A stretch of 64,000 bases of DNA from Macrocybe gigantea (GCA_011319805.1 SJRY01000171.1:124001-188000); one strand, 5' to 3'; numbered from the stretch's first letter, positions 10,510 through 23,956 are shown. Translations and numbers: made by a program. The notes: a model not told the origin generated them from the letters alone.

Positions 10510-11363
10510 GGCTGTTTCTGCTGGTATAGGATGGACTATGGTTCCCTTTTTTTTTCTTTGCTTTCGTTGTTCTGCTTGTTTGAGGATAAAAACGTTTCTG
10601 TACTCGTCTGATTTGTACTAGTCCTATGTAGTTCTTACTTTTGTTGTTCTGTTAGGTCTTGGTTTAGACAATGAAATTTGTATTCTGGGCTTGTACGACT
10701 ACCATGTCCTGTTGAAGACTTGGGAGTGCACTACATATCGGTTATAGAAAAGTCATGTCAAAAGAGCTCTTGTTCCTTTGAGGACGGGGCGTTCCTGTCG
10801 CCGCTTGGCCGATGCGACCAGACCTTTGTTAAATGCAGCTCAGAGGTACAAAGGGGTATGCTTGACAACGTTCGAGGTACTACTCTGTTGAAGGTTTCTT
10901 CTCCGTTTGTGCACCGAAGGTCAGTAGCGGTCAGTCGACTCTCATCATTTCAGCCAAGTCCAATCAAAGAAAAAAAAAAATCAACCTCAGCAAGGACTCG
11001 ATAGAAGAGGTGTACGGAATAGTCATTCCAAAGTTCCACATCAGTTTGACTTGGGCTTCTGGAATGGAAGATTTGCCGCAAGTGACATTGGATTGGCAGC
11101 GGACCCGAGGGACGGCGGGTCGTGCAAACTTGCGAGTGCAGAGGAGCGACGGGTGCTATACAAGTGAGCAGTGGCAGGCGGCATGGAATTCAGGTGTACG
11201 GGGAGATGAAGCGGAGTGCCTGTTGGATTGCGGGCTACAGGGGCGATATTGATGTCACTCTCCATTGGAGAACGCAGCCAAGGTATAAAAGAGCCTCAAG
11301 ACTACAGCAGAAATGCATAGTGCAGGACAGTCCTTGTCTCTCTTGACCTATAAACAGTCTGAC
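10510..11363. other. gene-free spacer
   Basis: No reading frame here resembles a known protein; short frames are scattered on both strands. It holds the 3' UTR of the BTB gene and, near its end, a TATAAAAG at 11284-11291 that fits a promoter for the repeat mini-gene. Confidence 0.6.
11284..11291 (+). promoter_or_regulatory. TATA box of the proline-rich repeat mini-gene
   Basis: TATAAAAG lies 72 bp before the chosen ATG at 11364. An alternative ATG at 11313 would put it only about 20 bp upstream of the start. Confidence 0.55.
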
Positions 11364-11894
11364 ATGACCGACGAAGCAGACGAACATCATCTTGTACGAC
11401 CAGACTCTCCCACATGTCGTCCAGAGTCTAGATTTAACAGGGTAACAACGGCCCACCTCCTCCGCCCCCGGCCTGGCCGCCTGGTCGCAAGTGGAAAACC
11501 AGCGTAGACGATGTGCTCGCCGACCAATGCGAGTCCCGCGGTGCAACAGCAAGCCCAGGTCTGTCGCACATTTTTTTTTGCGCGGCGCTTGGCTGAACAA
11601 CTAGCGCTTTGAACATGGAACAGGACGACGCTGGCCCGCCTCCTCCGCCGCCTGTTTGGCCGCCGGGCCGCAAGTGGAAGACGAGCGCGGACGAACTCGA
11701 GATGCTCGCTGGCCAGGAACAGTGTGAGGTCCGTTCGCAGGTCTTTCGGCCTGGCGCTTCGAGCTGTTAGTGCGCTGTGCTGAATGCTTTTGTCTTGTCT
11801 TTGGTTAGGGAGCGCCGGGCCTCCGCCGCCGCCTCCTGTTTGGCCGCCCTCTCGGAAATGGAAAGCCAGCGCAGACGAGATACTCGCTGAGTAG
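11364..11894 (+). CDS. small protein built of three exon-borne proline-rich units
   Basis: Unrecognised. Three segments encode nearly the same block of about 26 residues: GPPPPPPAWPPGRKWK (near 11429), GPPPPPPVWPPGRKWK (near 11635) and GPPPPPPVWPPSRKWK (near 11820), each followed by a TSxDExLA-like acidic tail. Each is separated from the next by an intron-like spacer, with T-rich acceptors in the second and third. A model is: ATG 11364, a 47-nt intron with donor GTACGA, unit 1, an uncertain intron, unit 2, a clear donor after EQ (GTGAGG), acceptor TTAG, unit 3, stop 11892-11894. The reverse strand of this region gives Gly/Arg-rich frames that are composition artefacts. There is no signal peptide. 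The repeated Lys/Arg after poly-Pro suggests WW/SH3-type binding, as inference only. The unit 1 to unit 2 junction does not splice cleanly in phase. Confidence 0.5.
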
Positions 11895-12201
11895 GGAGAG
11901 TGGTTTACTTTTGCCATAATACTGTGACGATCTTTCGATCGTGGTACATACAAATTGAAATATTGTTGAGTGATCCTTTGTTGTGTCAGAGGCAAAGTCA
12001 ATCGATGAAGTTCCTCTGTGGTCCATAAACCATTTTGAGTATGCTTCCTGGCGGTCCAATCTGTAATTTTACCCTATTAGAAGGATAAAAAGGCGAGGCA
12101 GGCATCCCCTCGACTTTACCGCTCTTTATCACGTCCTCCCACCATCCACATACATACAGTATTATTATCATTGCCTTCCAATTTGCACTCTTTGCACAAA
12201 C

Positions 12202-13744
12202 ATGCCTTCTCAAAACGTATCTCTGCATTCTGCACAAGTAGAGTCCACGCCGAAGCTCGCGCTTCGACGACGTGGACTCGGGATCTTGACTCCAAGGATG
12301 GATTCCAGGAATAGGCCTGACGTGGAGCGTAAAAGCGTAGGTGCTCTTGTGCTTTCTTATGAGATCTCACATGACCGTGCCCTCAGCAGTTCCCGTCCTC
12401 CATCTCCTATTCTGGCTTCGGTCGTGGTGATGGCCTCTTCGAAGGGGTGGCATCTCAGTTGGTATCGTCAGCGACCATGCCTGAAGGGGTTGGGCTTGGC
12501 TTGAAGATGCCTCTGCTTGTCGAGTCTGTTGCCACTGGATTTGCTGACGCCAGCTTCGACGCCAGCTTCGACACCAGCTACGCCACCGAGCCCGACAGTA
12601 TTATGCCCGCAACCCTCCGGATGCCACGCCCGCGTCTCGGTATCCTCCGCCCTCCCCAGAGTTCAGCGTTGACATATCCTCCGTCTCCTTGGAGCCCCTA
12701 AATTTCGGCACTCCGGAATTTACGGTCCCTCCTCCGGCCACAAGATCCATGAACGATGACCTAGCTTCAGCTGGTACCGGTCCTGGTCTCTCCGACGACG
12801 TCTTCACGGTCAGGCCTTCGCAGTCCAGCTCCGCCATTCCCTCGGCCTGCGACTCGCTGATGATGGCCGCCATCGACTACGAGGTAAGTGGGATGACTTT
12901 TTCCGAACAGGACGACTATTACACTCGTCGGGCGGAGGAGCAAACCTCCTGCGATGACCCGAGTCCGACGTCGGTCGGCGGGATCTCCGTATCTGGGGTC
13001 TCCGCTCGACTCGGGCCCGGGCTGTCCATGCCCACTGAGCCGTCCGCGACCTCGATTGCCTCCTCTTCTTCCTTTACGGACGATGTTAGCGATGGTCACT
13101 TCTGCGTTAGGCCGGAGTCCCCGGTCGAGGACGCGGAAGGCTTTGGTGGGCAGGATGGTCAACTTCGCCGTCGGCTCGATGTAAAGTCGGCGGTCGGGAA
13201 AGGTCTTCCTTCTGTGCTCGGGTCGCTTCCACTTGCCAGGACGTCCAGCGCGGCGGTCAATGTGGTGCCTAGACATGCCATCGGCGCTCGCCAGATCTTT
13301 GCAACGCGTCTCTCACGGCCTCGGTCCTTCCTCTCACCCATCTTGGAGGACCCGATACAAACCCCGGTGAGTGCTTGTCTAGTGGCTCATTCTGAACCTT
13401 TGCCCCTGCCTAGCAAGGCGATCGTCGAAGGATCCTGTGACTCCGATGCGCAGCAGGAGAAAAGCAATACTCAGATCCCTAGGCCGTCTCCCTTCAAGTT
13501 CCGGAGTTTTGGGCATCTGTTCCGCGGTGCATCGCTCAAGCCAAGAGTGGCTGTCGAGGATGGCAAACAAGACGATAAAACCTTAACGGCGGATTCGAGC
13601 CCAAGGTTCGCGAAGCTGTGGTCGGCCGTTCGGGCTGGGTTCAAGAGCCTCAAGGGAAGCCCAAAGACCTCGCCCGTCGTTGTCCACGAAGACGCCGATA
13701 CCCTCAAAATTCAGCCCCGTGCCTTTTATAGAACGCTTTTCTGA
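12202..13744 (+). CDS. Ser/Pro-rich protein of unknown function
   Basis: Not recognised. Exon 1 (12202-12336) starts MPSQNVSLHSAQVESTP; intron 12337-12386; exon 2 runs to the end. The deduced protein, about 500 residues, is rich in Ser, Pro, Thr and acidic residues, with a duplicated FDASFDTSYA-type segment and a basic, Phe-containing C-terminal region (FRSFGHLFRGASLKPR, then FAKLWSAVRAGFKSLKG) that could form an amphipathic helix. One base is missing near 12599, where DS should run into YYARNPPDATP. GTGAGT...CTAG at 13367-13413 resembles a 47-nt intron, but removing it leads to an early stop, so I left it as coding. A TATA-like GATAAAAAG is at 12083-12091. Confidence 0.6.
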
Positions 13745-14550
13745 AACGTTTTGAACCGTTCTCTCTTTCCTACAAGATTCAAATGATATGTCAAACCAAA
13801 ACATTCCAAAAAAAAAAAAAGAAAAAGACAAAAAAATAGGAAAAGAAGAAAAGAAAAAAAATTAGGATAGATTTACCTACTGAGACTCGGACTGCTTAGA
13901 TGTATTTTCCTGGACATTGAGAATGAAGCGTTTGTATCGATGACCCTTGTTAGAATCCGAAACTGCCTCGCGCTGGAGCCAACGAACGATACTATGAAGT
14001 AATCAAAAAACATCCAGACTGGCCATATTTCCTCTATATGATAGACTACTAGATCCTTGGTCTTTTATTAATTGGACACAGAAAGCTAGTTTCGTTGATG
14101 GTGACAATTTTGAAGGCATGGAAATGAAATGCAATAAGACGTTTGACCACGCAACGGTTGGAGCCTCGAGGCGTAAAGGTAGCTGGAACTTGGCAGACAA
14201 CGAGAATCAAGCCGTTTGCGCCTTCGGCAGAAATTTTCCGTAAGGTCGACAGGAACGTGACCGCATTTGTCGAAAGGGAACCAGTAGATAGAGTAAAGTT
14301 TGAGAGAAATCCGATAGACATATAGTTCGTAGTGGCAATGCGATGTAGTGTCAGAATCATGATTGAAGCTCGAAGCCAAAGTCTTTCAAATCCGAGACAT
14401 TAGGTTTGCGACTATGCTTCACGAGGAACGTCCATCGTCGAAAACGTGAAGGACATGGGCGCTGGGAAGACTTGGAGGACATAGGCGCTTATGGTCATGA
14501 CGGTCCGGAAGAAGGTAAGTTCCGTCTCCGTCCCTCCGCTTCAACCACTC
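13745..14550. other. spacer with purine-rich tract
   Basis: After the stop there is an A/G-rich tract near 13808-13865. I see no supportable gene. The end of this spacer is the 5' region of the Sec14 gene, with GTAAGT at about 14515 that could be a 5' UTR intron donor. Confidence 0.55.
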
Positions 14551-15818
14551 ATGCCTGGCGCACCTCCGTTCAGTTCCTCGTTCAACCCGTTCGCGGGCCA
14601 TCTCGGACACTTGACGACTGATCAGCAGGAAGCCTTTGCGGCGTTCAAGAGCAATCTCGAAAAGGCGGGTCTATACCGGTCGCCGACGGAGCCGGATTCG
14701 GCTTCGCACCATGATGCAACGCTGCTGTGAGTCGTATCTCTCTCGAAAACGCGCGCTGGATCATTTTTCTCATTTTTCGTTTCCTAGGCGGTTTTTGAGA
14801 GCTCGGGGATTTAACTTGGCGGCTGCGCAGAAGCAGTTTACGGATGCGGAGAAATGGAGGAAGCAACACGACGTCGAAAGACTTTACGCCGAGTTCAATG
14901 CCGACGAGTTCGAGAGCTCGAAGAGATTCTATCCGAGGTGGACTGGGCGCAGGGATAAGGTTACATCACACGACCTCATCCTGCCTGTCTATTCTGATCG
15001 TTCTTCGTTCCTTGGATATACAGAATGGACTTCCATTGTATGTATATCGCCTCGCATCCTTGGATCCTGTCCAGAAAGAGCTGGAATCCACATCGATGCA
15101 GCGTCGTTATCAACGCATGTACGCTTTAGAAAAGCACCCGCCTCTTCTGCAGATATATTCTCATATTGCGTGTAATTCAGGATTGCGCTATACGAGCTCA
15201 TGACCTGCTTCTCGCTCCCACTCTGCACCCACCTGCCGCACAAGCACCAGTCGACGCCAATATCGTCCACCACGTCCATCATCGATCTCGAGCATGTCTC
15301 TCTCACGTCCATATGGACGCTCCGGCACCACCTGCAAGAAGCATCACGACTTGCGACCGCAAACTACCCCGAAACGATCCACACCGTCGTCGTCGTCAAT
15401 TCTCCCTCTTTCTTTCCGACCATCTGGAGCTGGATAAAGGTAGGCATTGATTTTTTTCCACTTCTTTCATCCACGTCGATGGCTGCCGGGATGCTCAAAA
15501 GCCCGGGTTGTCTCGATGTCATCTGACCTTCGCTTCCCCAACAAGGGCTGTTTTGACGAAGGCACGAGAAACAAGATCCACGTCCTGGGCAAGGACCCAG
15601 GACACGTTCTGCGCGAACTCGTGCATGAGCACGATTTGCCCGTATCGTATGGTGGTTTGCTTGCCTGGAAATACGAGGACGAGCCGGCGCTGGACGAACA
15701 TGCCAAAGAAGTTCTCGGAGAGATGCCCAAAGGCCCCGTCGTCTTTGTGAATGGCGCTGCGACGAAGCCGACCATGTCGCAACCTTCTATGCAAGACGCC
15801 GAGGAGAGGCAGAGTTGA
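14551..15818 (+). CDS. SEC14: Sec14-like CRAL-TRIO phosphatidylinositol/phosphatidylcholine transfer protein
   Basis: Cytosolic lipid-exchange protein of the Sec14 family, supporting Golgi secretion and phosphoinositide supply. Five exons: 14551-14726, 14788-14959, 15024-15118, 15181-15439 and 15546-15818. The N-terminal CRAL-TRIO-N part gives TLLRFLRARGFNLAAAQKQF; then FYPRWTGRRDK joins NGLPLYVYRLASLD; the lipid-binding domain contains IIDLEHVSLTSIWTLRHHLQ and YPETIHTVVVVNSPSFFPTI, then GTRNKIHVLG and LPVSYGGLLAW. These are strongly family-specific, and all junctions keep frame. It starts MPGAPPFSSSFNPFAGHLG, consistent with fungal homologues. The fourth intron, at 106 nt, is longer than the others. 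No frame break was found. Confidence 0.93.
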
Positions 15819-16240
15819 CCATATTTAATCGTACCTCGACAGAACCGGAGGCGACTTGCTAAATCTTGGAACCCGGAATAATTGACCGCATTACATTTGT
15901 GCCTGGAGCTGTTTCCCGCCAACAGTCCAGAACGGTGTATCATAGATGCACATAAAACTATAGACAAAGAAATATCAGTAGGGCAGAGCTAGCATTGACA
16001 GTCAATCATATTCAGTCCGTTTTTCGTATTGCAATTGAGATTGCACATCTTTGCATGATCATGGTAACTATGATACAACACCCAACAAGCCCAACGGCAG
16101 AACAAGAAACGATCGCAATAAATACAAGCATGTACTCTATGGCAGCAGGATTTGAACAATTGATGACAGCCAAAAATGATATGATGAGCAGTGTAACGTG
16201 ATAATGATAGTGAGAAAAAAAAGGAGCAGACGAATGAATA
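15819..16240. other. spacer between convergent SEC14 and SCC2 3' ends
   Basis: AT-richer sequence holding both 3' UTRs. Nothing else was recognised. Confidence 0.6.
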
Positions 16241-19200
16241 TCATGCGAAATCATCTTCCGGTTCTGCAGCTACGCCATCCTCATTCCAGATTTCCAAGAA
16301 CTACGATAATTGTCAGAGAAGGGAAGCTGACAACGGGGAGAGTCGACTTACGCGAACTTTTTGTGCTTCAACATCATCTGTGGTCAGCATTGGCGATATG
16401 GCGTAAGGTAGGCGATCCCATGAATAGGCTTTTCATGTTTTCTGATTGCGGGCCTATCCCCGACGGCACTCTTCTTCCCGAGCACAAATTTATTGCATTT
16501 GCTATAAAACTGCATCAGAACTCGCAGAAGTACGCGACAATGGGCAGATACGCACTCTTCGGACAGTGAATATAAGGTCTTGAGATGCGCTTTGAGGAGC
16601 ATGACCATGGCGATGATCACAGAACTGCGCAATAGTGGCACTTTGTCTTTCATGACTGGTGCGGGTTCTACTATAATGGTTCGACCCAGGATGTACATGA
16701 ATGCTGGAACACAACTTACTGGTCTCTGATGTAGCATCTACATGCTCCTGACCTGGATTATTTTCTGGGCCTATCTGACTTGACGGCGCATGCAGCTGAG
16801 CGAGCAAGTGCGAAGGAGATATGATCTCGAGAAGCTGCGTTCCGGAGGTCGACAGCACCATGGTCAAGTGCTTGATTACAGTGATAACCTCTTCCTGTGT
16901 CTTGTAATCAAAGCTCGCAAAGTTTTCAGCCATGTAGCGTATGAAGTCCACGTCGTCCTGAATAACATGGATCGATGGATTTCGATACTCCAAATGGATG
17001 AAATTTTACCTGTGTTGCTTGCTGGGACGAACCGTCCTGGAAGACTTTGACTAATGCTTTGAGAAAATCTTGCCTTGCAGGTCGTTTCTCACGAACGAGG
17101 GAATACCAGCGCTGCAACAATGCGATGGGAGCAGGCTGAGCTCGGAAGCCTAATTTGGATAAGCATACGGCCTAGACAGCACACAGGAGGTGAGTTACCT
17201 CGAACCGCGCCTTGAATAACTTTCTTCTGGTAATCGAAGGAAGCTCGAGCACTGATCGTGTAGCGGGTATTCAGCAACGACGCATGTTTTCCATGAAGAA
17301 TGCTATGGAGGGCATTGACGCGATTGGCTAAACTAGGAATTGGACTTGTCTCCAGAGCGACCAAGACTGGGAATGACTGAACGACATGTCAGTCGAAAGC
17401 GGAATAATAAGGGATGCAACAGACCTGTAAAGGGTGTGCTAGGCCTTGTTTGATTGTGAAGCTAAGGACGTCGACAGCAATAGATTGAATGTGTGGATTT
17501 TGGGAGAGGGCGGCGTCCAAGATATGGTTTAGATAACGCTGAACGATCGCAGAGCTGACACTGTCGAACTCCGTTAGAGTATGGTCGCGACTTGTCAACA
17601 TATCCCAACGTACCCCGAATCAGCGAATCCATCCGTGTTGCCGACAAGCTCTTCCATGTTGACCTCCGATTGTTTGATGGTTTTGCCTTTTCCTGCCTCT
17701 GCATCGGAAATGAGACGCAAGCAAAGAAATGACGTTTTCATGCAATGAACACCTTTTTCTTTGAAAGCATTCTTAGCTGCTTCGGATGTCAAGAAGTCTT
17801 GCATAATCTTGAGGAGTCGTCCCCGAGCTTCCTCTTCTGGCGAAGCAAATATGGCGTCCATGATGGTCGCAGAGCTCTCCATGATCATCAATGTCGGCTG
17901 AGCACGAAACAAGAAGCCTTGATATCAAAGATTAAAAAACTTCAAACGTTGGAGCCAAACAATTCTTTACGTACCAAGACATTGCAAGATGCGACCCCGG
18001 AGCGTGGCATTATCGTACTTTTCGTATAGCTTTAGCAGGGTATGATATATATGTTCTATGATAGGTCCCTAGAAACAAGAAAAGTTGAGAAGGACGAGGA
18101 TGACATTATCGATCAAGACGTACTTGCGATATGCTGTTGATATCAGAGACTAGCTCTGAGAGACATGGATCAGGGAGCATGAGTGTGTTTCTTTTGCGCA
18201 ATGCACGTTGCAAACATACCTTCGTGGTCACGACGCAGTGCATCAAAGCTGCAATTCTCGCCCAGCAATGCAACAATAAAAATCAATATTGACAATGCTT
18301 TGAAGTCATTTGCGTTCATTCCATCGGTGTGAGGACGTCTAATCGATTGCTGTAACCGAACTTGAGTGCATCTATCGTCAGCAGCCACGTCACGAGGTGC
18401 AGATATGCAACGTACGATTGCACGACTTGAGAAGGTTGACCAGTCTTGTAAAATCATGCGTCAGATTCTGAATCACAATGCACATGCATGCCACACTCTC
18501 TTGCAGCACCTATTTACATAAAATTTAGTCTGCGTCGCAAGAAGCTCAATGAAACATACTTGAACGCTGCCCCCGTTCGGCTTGATGATCATGGGCTGCA
18601 ACGTCATTTGTAGCTCGTGTCCAAACTTTGCAGCCGTTTTGGGCATATGCGGGACGGATGCTCGAAAGACCTTTAGCAAGTAATCGGAGGTCGCCTGTTC
18701 CTCTGACTATATACAGATAAAACCACAGGATTAATATTATCGCAATTAAACCTGTGGCTTAAGACAATTACCGTAGTCGCATTCTTCAGGTATGGAAGCA
18801 GCGTCGAAGCATTGGCACCTGACAGCACTGGAGGGTATGCAGATGTAAAAAGGTAAATGGTCCTGATGCAATTGATGATCGTCTGCAGCAACAAAAACTT
18901 AACACACGTGAATCGAAGCCAAAAGCAATGACGCACGAATCCAGGCAAATCCGACGCATCGACGAGTCCGTCAATGAGCGTCTCGCAAATCTCCGTGTAG
19001 CGAGCATGCAGCGCTGTAGCATCGTGCCCTTCCTTGTCCACCATGATTTTGTGGAGGATGTCTTCAAGAGGGGATTGGCGGTCCTTGAAATTCGCCGCGG
19101 TTCTCATGATGACGACCACTTTCGAGAGCAAAGACTCCTTGTCCCGATATACCGAAGCGCCTTCGCTGGACCGGGTCTTCGCCGTCGACGACTGCTCTAA

Positions 19201-22200
19201 AGAGGAGGGGAACCAGAGTTCCTCGATCGTCCTTACAGCAAGATCCTTCACAGAATCATCTTCATCCAACAAGCGAAGGACAAGCCTGGTAGAGATGTCA
19301 ATTCTCCGAGCGTTGTCCTGCGTCACGCTATAGAATGCCTTGAGGAGCTTGATGACGCGTTTCCTAACGCTGAGACCCGTATCCTGCCAAAAAGTTGAAC
19401 ATAAAATCCCAAAAGACTGCATATAGCACACACCGCCATGCGATCTGCAATCTTCTGATAATAGTCACCGGCGACCTCGGGCGAGTCAATCATGTATTTG
19501 CCAATCAACTCGACAGCGGCGTCACGGACAGCGGGCGAACTGTCGAAGGAGATGACTCTCAATCGCGCGCCGGACATTCGCGGCGGCCAGAATCGTAGCA
19601 TCGCTAGTGACGATCTGTCCCAACGCACGAAGGGCCTTTGTCCGCATGAAAATCACAGGTGCATCCAGAGCAGCGAGGATGATGTTGAGGATAGGATGGA
19701 ACGAGTTTCTCAAACTCTGAACCGTGCCAATTTCCTCAGCAAGTCGGTCAATGCGAGCAACCTCTTCTTGCGAGCTTGCGAACAAAGCAAAACTGTCAAT
19801 GCAACGAACTGCTGGAGAACTAGCAACAGGACACACCCAATGTCAAACACATCGCTCGACGGGTCCTTCCACACATCGCGGAGAGCCGCCTTCAACTTCT
19901 GGCCGAAAGGAGACAATTTTGACTTGTCCTTGAGATTTAGGTCCTCATCGGCGTCAGGATCGGATATCCACACATGCACCTGCTTGAGAGCCAGCGCCAG
20001 ATCGTAGCCTAGAATAGCAGCGGTAAGCTCTCGCGCGCTCTGAAACAAGGAAAGTCACGTCAGACCCAGATGTAGTGATCCTCTGATACAGGAGGAAGAA
20101 ACCTTACATCATAGGCCTGATCCTCGGACGACCTCTTGCAAAGATGGGATATGACGTCCTTGTGCGCCGAAAGCAATTTGTCAAACTCCTTCACATTCAC
20201 GCCCGAAACGATCTGCAGAAAGGTACAAATCAATGCATTTGAAAACCAAGATTCTAAGAGAGCTCTCAACATGCCTCGTCCAGAGATTTCAAAGCCCTAT
20301 ACTTCGACTTGCCCTCAGCTTCCTGCTGGACATGTATCGTGCTCGAGCGGATCTTGGCGGCGACGACTCCAAGATGATCAAGCGCCATCGTCTTGGCCGC
20401 ATTAGTATCGTTCTGACTGCTAGACTTGATGTCGTCCAAGGATGAAACCTGTCAATCAACGCGTCAGAAACGAACCCCGAAGTGACAAAGGTACCGACCA
20501 TATATTTACAAGCGACGCTGAGCAAGAGGCTGGCAGCTGGCCATTCCGGCCAATATAATACGGCGAGAAGGTCCGAAATAAGGTTGTCAAAAATAGTGCG
20601 ATACTCAGCCTCATTGGAGTTTTTGGTTGCTTTGCCTTTACCAGATCTGACATGCCACCAGCAAATGAGGAACGAACGGATGCCACGATTCCGAACAAAG
20701 GATGTTCGCACCGTTGAGTCAGGAACAAAATTATTGTCTTGGCCGCTTTCGTCGCCGAATCGAGACCGGTGCCATACAATCGAATTTCCTAGCACAAGTA
20801 AAACGATGCCATCGATCACCAGCCTGAGTAGATTATCATTATGCGCTCTCACCTCCAAATCATGTTCATCAACAAGGGGCTCGGGGGATGCGAGATTCGT
20901 CTGGCTCTCAGTCATGCTCTCCTGGCGGCGTAAAGCAAACTTTTGTTGCCGTGCTTTGTCGATCCTCTTGGCCTCAATCCTCACGTCGTGAGCCGAGGTC
21001 TGCACTAGTTGTAAGAGCAATGCAGATACAGTGCGAATCGACCGCCCGTCACGCAGGCTGTGCAATCAAGATTCATCGTTCTAAGGGACAGAACAGGCAC
21101 GGCTGAAGTCAAAAACGCACCGGAATTGACCAGCCTTTTGCTTCGTGTCGGATAGCTTGATCAAGGAGCTGAGGATCTCTTCGATGATCCATGACCGTTG
21201 GTCTTCATGATTCGCAAATATCTAACAAAAAATTTCACATCAGCGCCAAACGAATGCGGGGCCAACAAACGTACGCTCCGAATCAGTGAAAGCGCGTCTA
21301 GCCTCAGACCACGCATCGCGCTCCTGCCGAACGTCCTCAGCACGACGTTCTCCTTCTTTCCCTTCGACCCCGCGCCCGAACCGTGCTCTCCGTCACCCCC
21401 ATCGACAACGAAGAACGGCCCAATGGCGATGTAGACCGCCTGGATGATGATCGAGTCCGACATCGCGACACTCTCCGCGCCGATGAGGCCGTTGATGCGG
21501 GGAGGACGGATGACACGGCTTGAAAGATCTCGCTCAGCTGGCGTCGATGGGCCTCCTGTGCGTCACCAGACGGCGAGCGGACAAGTAAGAGCAGTGCGGG
21601 GTCGATGCTGGCAAGGGCCGAGGCACTCTGCCCTAGCAATTCGACGGAAGTCTCGACAAAGGGATAAATAATCTTCGTCAGCTGGCTCTTGATCGTGTTC
21701 AGGCATGACGTGATCAGTTCCTCAGAGTAGAGCTTTATCGGTAGTCAGGAATAAACTCAGACAGAGTCGCTCCTTGAGACGAACCTGCTTGGCCAGGCGG
21801 TCACTCGCAAGCAACGCAATGCAGCAGTCGGCAGCCAACACGCTATCCCTCGCGGTGTCCAACAAGCCCGTAAGCTTTTCATGATCAACTTCCACGGGCT
21901 CCCTCACCTCGGCCGCGATGTCGCCCTCTGCGTCTTCATCAGCCGGGGTGCGAGACCTTGACCGACGGTCGCCTGCACCCTTCTTCACGGCCTTGGATGG
22001 CTTTTTGGGGCTCTTTTTGCTAGGCGAAGCCCTCAGCAGCGCGGCATTGGTCGAAGAGAAGGGATCGATATCCTCGCCAGCTTTGACGTTACGCTCGAGC
22101 ATCTTGAGTAACCTCGAAAGCATCTGCGTCTCGACTTCTGCCATCCGACCCTTGCCCTTAGGCGTGCCTTGCACACCAGCCGTCCCATGGCGGAGGCGCT

Positions 22201-23956
22201 TCGACGGGCGAGCGACGTGTCCAACGTATTTTGTGAGTTTTCGTATGATATTAGGATGGAGAAGCGGTCGAGAGGGTCAGTCAACGTCAGTGGCGAGAAG
22301 AAATCGGGAAGGTCGGACGAGTCAAGTTCTGGAGGCAGGGAGTCTTCGGCTTCGAATACGTCCTCAATCAACGATGTGAGTTTTTCCAGAGGGGCTGGAG
22401 GTATCGACAGTTAGACAAACGACAAAGAAACGGAGACTGGAATTCATCTTACCACGCTCGTCTCGATCACCTGTGCGACGAGCGGAGCTTCTCACAGTAT
22501 CAAGACGGGACGCACGGACGGGGCTATACACATCGTCCTCCTCCGAGCCATAACCTCCTAAGTCCGGCGTGTCATGGAAGTTTGCCTTACGCGAAGAAGA
22601 GGGCGTCAACCAGGGCTTATACGGAACTAATACATATGCTTTATTCACAGTGTGTTTGCCGCTGCGGCTCAGCTTTCCCATATAAGTCGCCGAGGGCGTG
22701 TTCGTCGTGCTCGGCGTCAATGGCACGGGGGTCGTTGGCGTTGCCACGCCCCCACGTCACCGCTCACCGCAGGGAGCGCCTTGGACTTGTCGGGAGTGAT
22801 GTACATCGATTTCATGGACTGCAGACGCTTTACCGACGGAGAATCGAGCTGCACGTACACCTTGCGCTTCTTCGGCGTGACCGCCACAGGCGTGGACGGC
22901 GTCGTCGCGTTGACCGGAGCGCCAGAGGGTCAGGACTCTCCTCAACTTGCGGCCGGGTGGTGGTTGCGTTTTCTGGCAGGAGGACGAGGAGGCGTCGTAG
23001 CGCGTGGGGGGGGAGTGTTGGTGCTGTAGGCTGAGACAGGGGCGGGAGCAGGGATGCCTTGGCTGCCGCCATCTCGCGTGACTTTTGCTCTAAAAAGCTA
23101 TCAAAGAACGCTGCAGATTCATCTGGCCTGTAAACCTTAGGCTGCTTGGGTGGCGACGATGACGACCGTAGTGGAGGTGGCATCGGGCCGAGGGCGTGAG
23201 CGAGAGACGAGGAGGAAGACGTGATCCCGTGCGGCGGCGGAGTCGGGTAGGCGCTCGCGGGTGCGGTGCGCTGAAAGATGGCTTGGGCGAAAGGATGTGT
23301 CTGGAAGGTCAAATTCTGCATCGGCGGCGGCGGAGTCCAGTGCGCTGGCTGTTGATAGTGATACGGGCTACGACTGCGATTGTACGGGAAAAGGATTGGG
23401 GTCATAAGGCACGGTTGAAATTGGTGGCTGTATGCGTGCATATAGGGACTCACGTCGACGGTGGCGGGTTCAGCAGCCGCACGGCCTCGTCGGCCCTGTT
23501 GTTCCAGTACCCGTTCTGTACGTTCTGTGACGCGGCGTAGTGTGGTTCTTGTGCATATTCGGTGTAAGGAGGTGGGGGTGGGGGCGGAGGTGAAGCGGCA
23601 GTATACGCCGAGCCATGTACGGCGTAGTAGCTCGGCTGGACGAACGTCGGTGGCGGGGCGGTGAGCGTCATGCTGCTCAGGTGTCGGGCAACTGTGGGGC
23701 GCATATACCGCTAGGTCAGCAAGCACGATCGCCGTCGGATCATATAAAAAGAGCAGAAAACAAGAAAAGGAGGCAACAGACCATGGTTCGTCGGTGTCAC
23801 CGAAGCCATGGGGTACACGGCGAGGAGCGCCTGGGCATCGTGAACAGCATCGATGGGTGTGGCTGCTGGGGGAGGGACGTCTGGCGGGGCACCCTGGCGC
23901 TGGTGGTGGTTGTATGCGTAGCCATAGCGCTGTTGCCAGCCCTGGTTTGGGTTCAT
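16241..23956 (-). CDS. SCC2: cohesin loader SCC2/Mis4/NIPBL, HEAT-repeat protein
   Basis: Loads cohesin on chromatin together with Scc4 and activates its ATPase. The gene spans about 7.7 kb with many small introns. The start at 23956 ([19 protein letters not shown]) opens a disordered Pro/Tyr-rich N-terminus with runs of eight Pro. HEAT-repeat landmarks follow: [19 protein letters not shown] (near 20800), [20 protein letters not shown] then [20 protein letters not shown] (19200-19390), and the conserved C-terminal [18 protein letters not shown] with [10 protein letters not shown] (16450-16610), ending FLEIWNEDG at stop 16241. First intron 23692-23781; last intron about 16301-16350. Two single-base losses in homopolymers (22927-22929 and 22749-22753) break the N-terminal disordered part; restoring them joins the frames. 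It lies on the same strand as SMC3, 9.3 kb away. Confidence 0.9.

Noticed and set aside
10678..11252. Two plus-strand frames of 80-108 codons
   Set aside because: No domain, signal peptide or splice support, and they lie in a spacer of mixed composition.
12884..12910. GTAAGT...CAG resembling an intron in the Ser/Pro-rich gene
   Set aside because: Only 27 nt and a multiple of three; far shorter than every other intron in the window, so read as coding.
13367..13413. 47-nt GTGAGT...CTAG possible intron
   Set aside because: Splicing it shifts the frame into an early stop, whereas reading through keeps a long protein-like frame. Not fully excluded.
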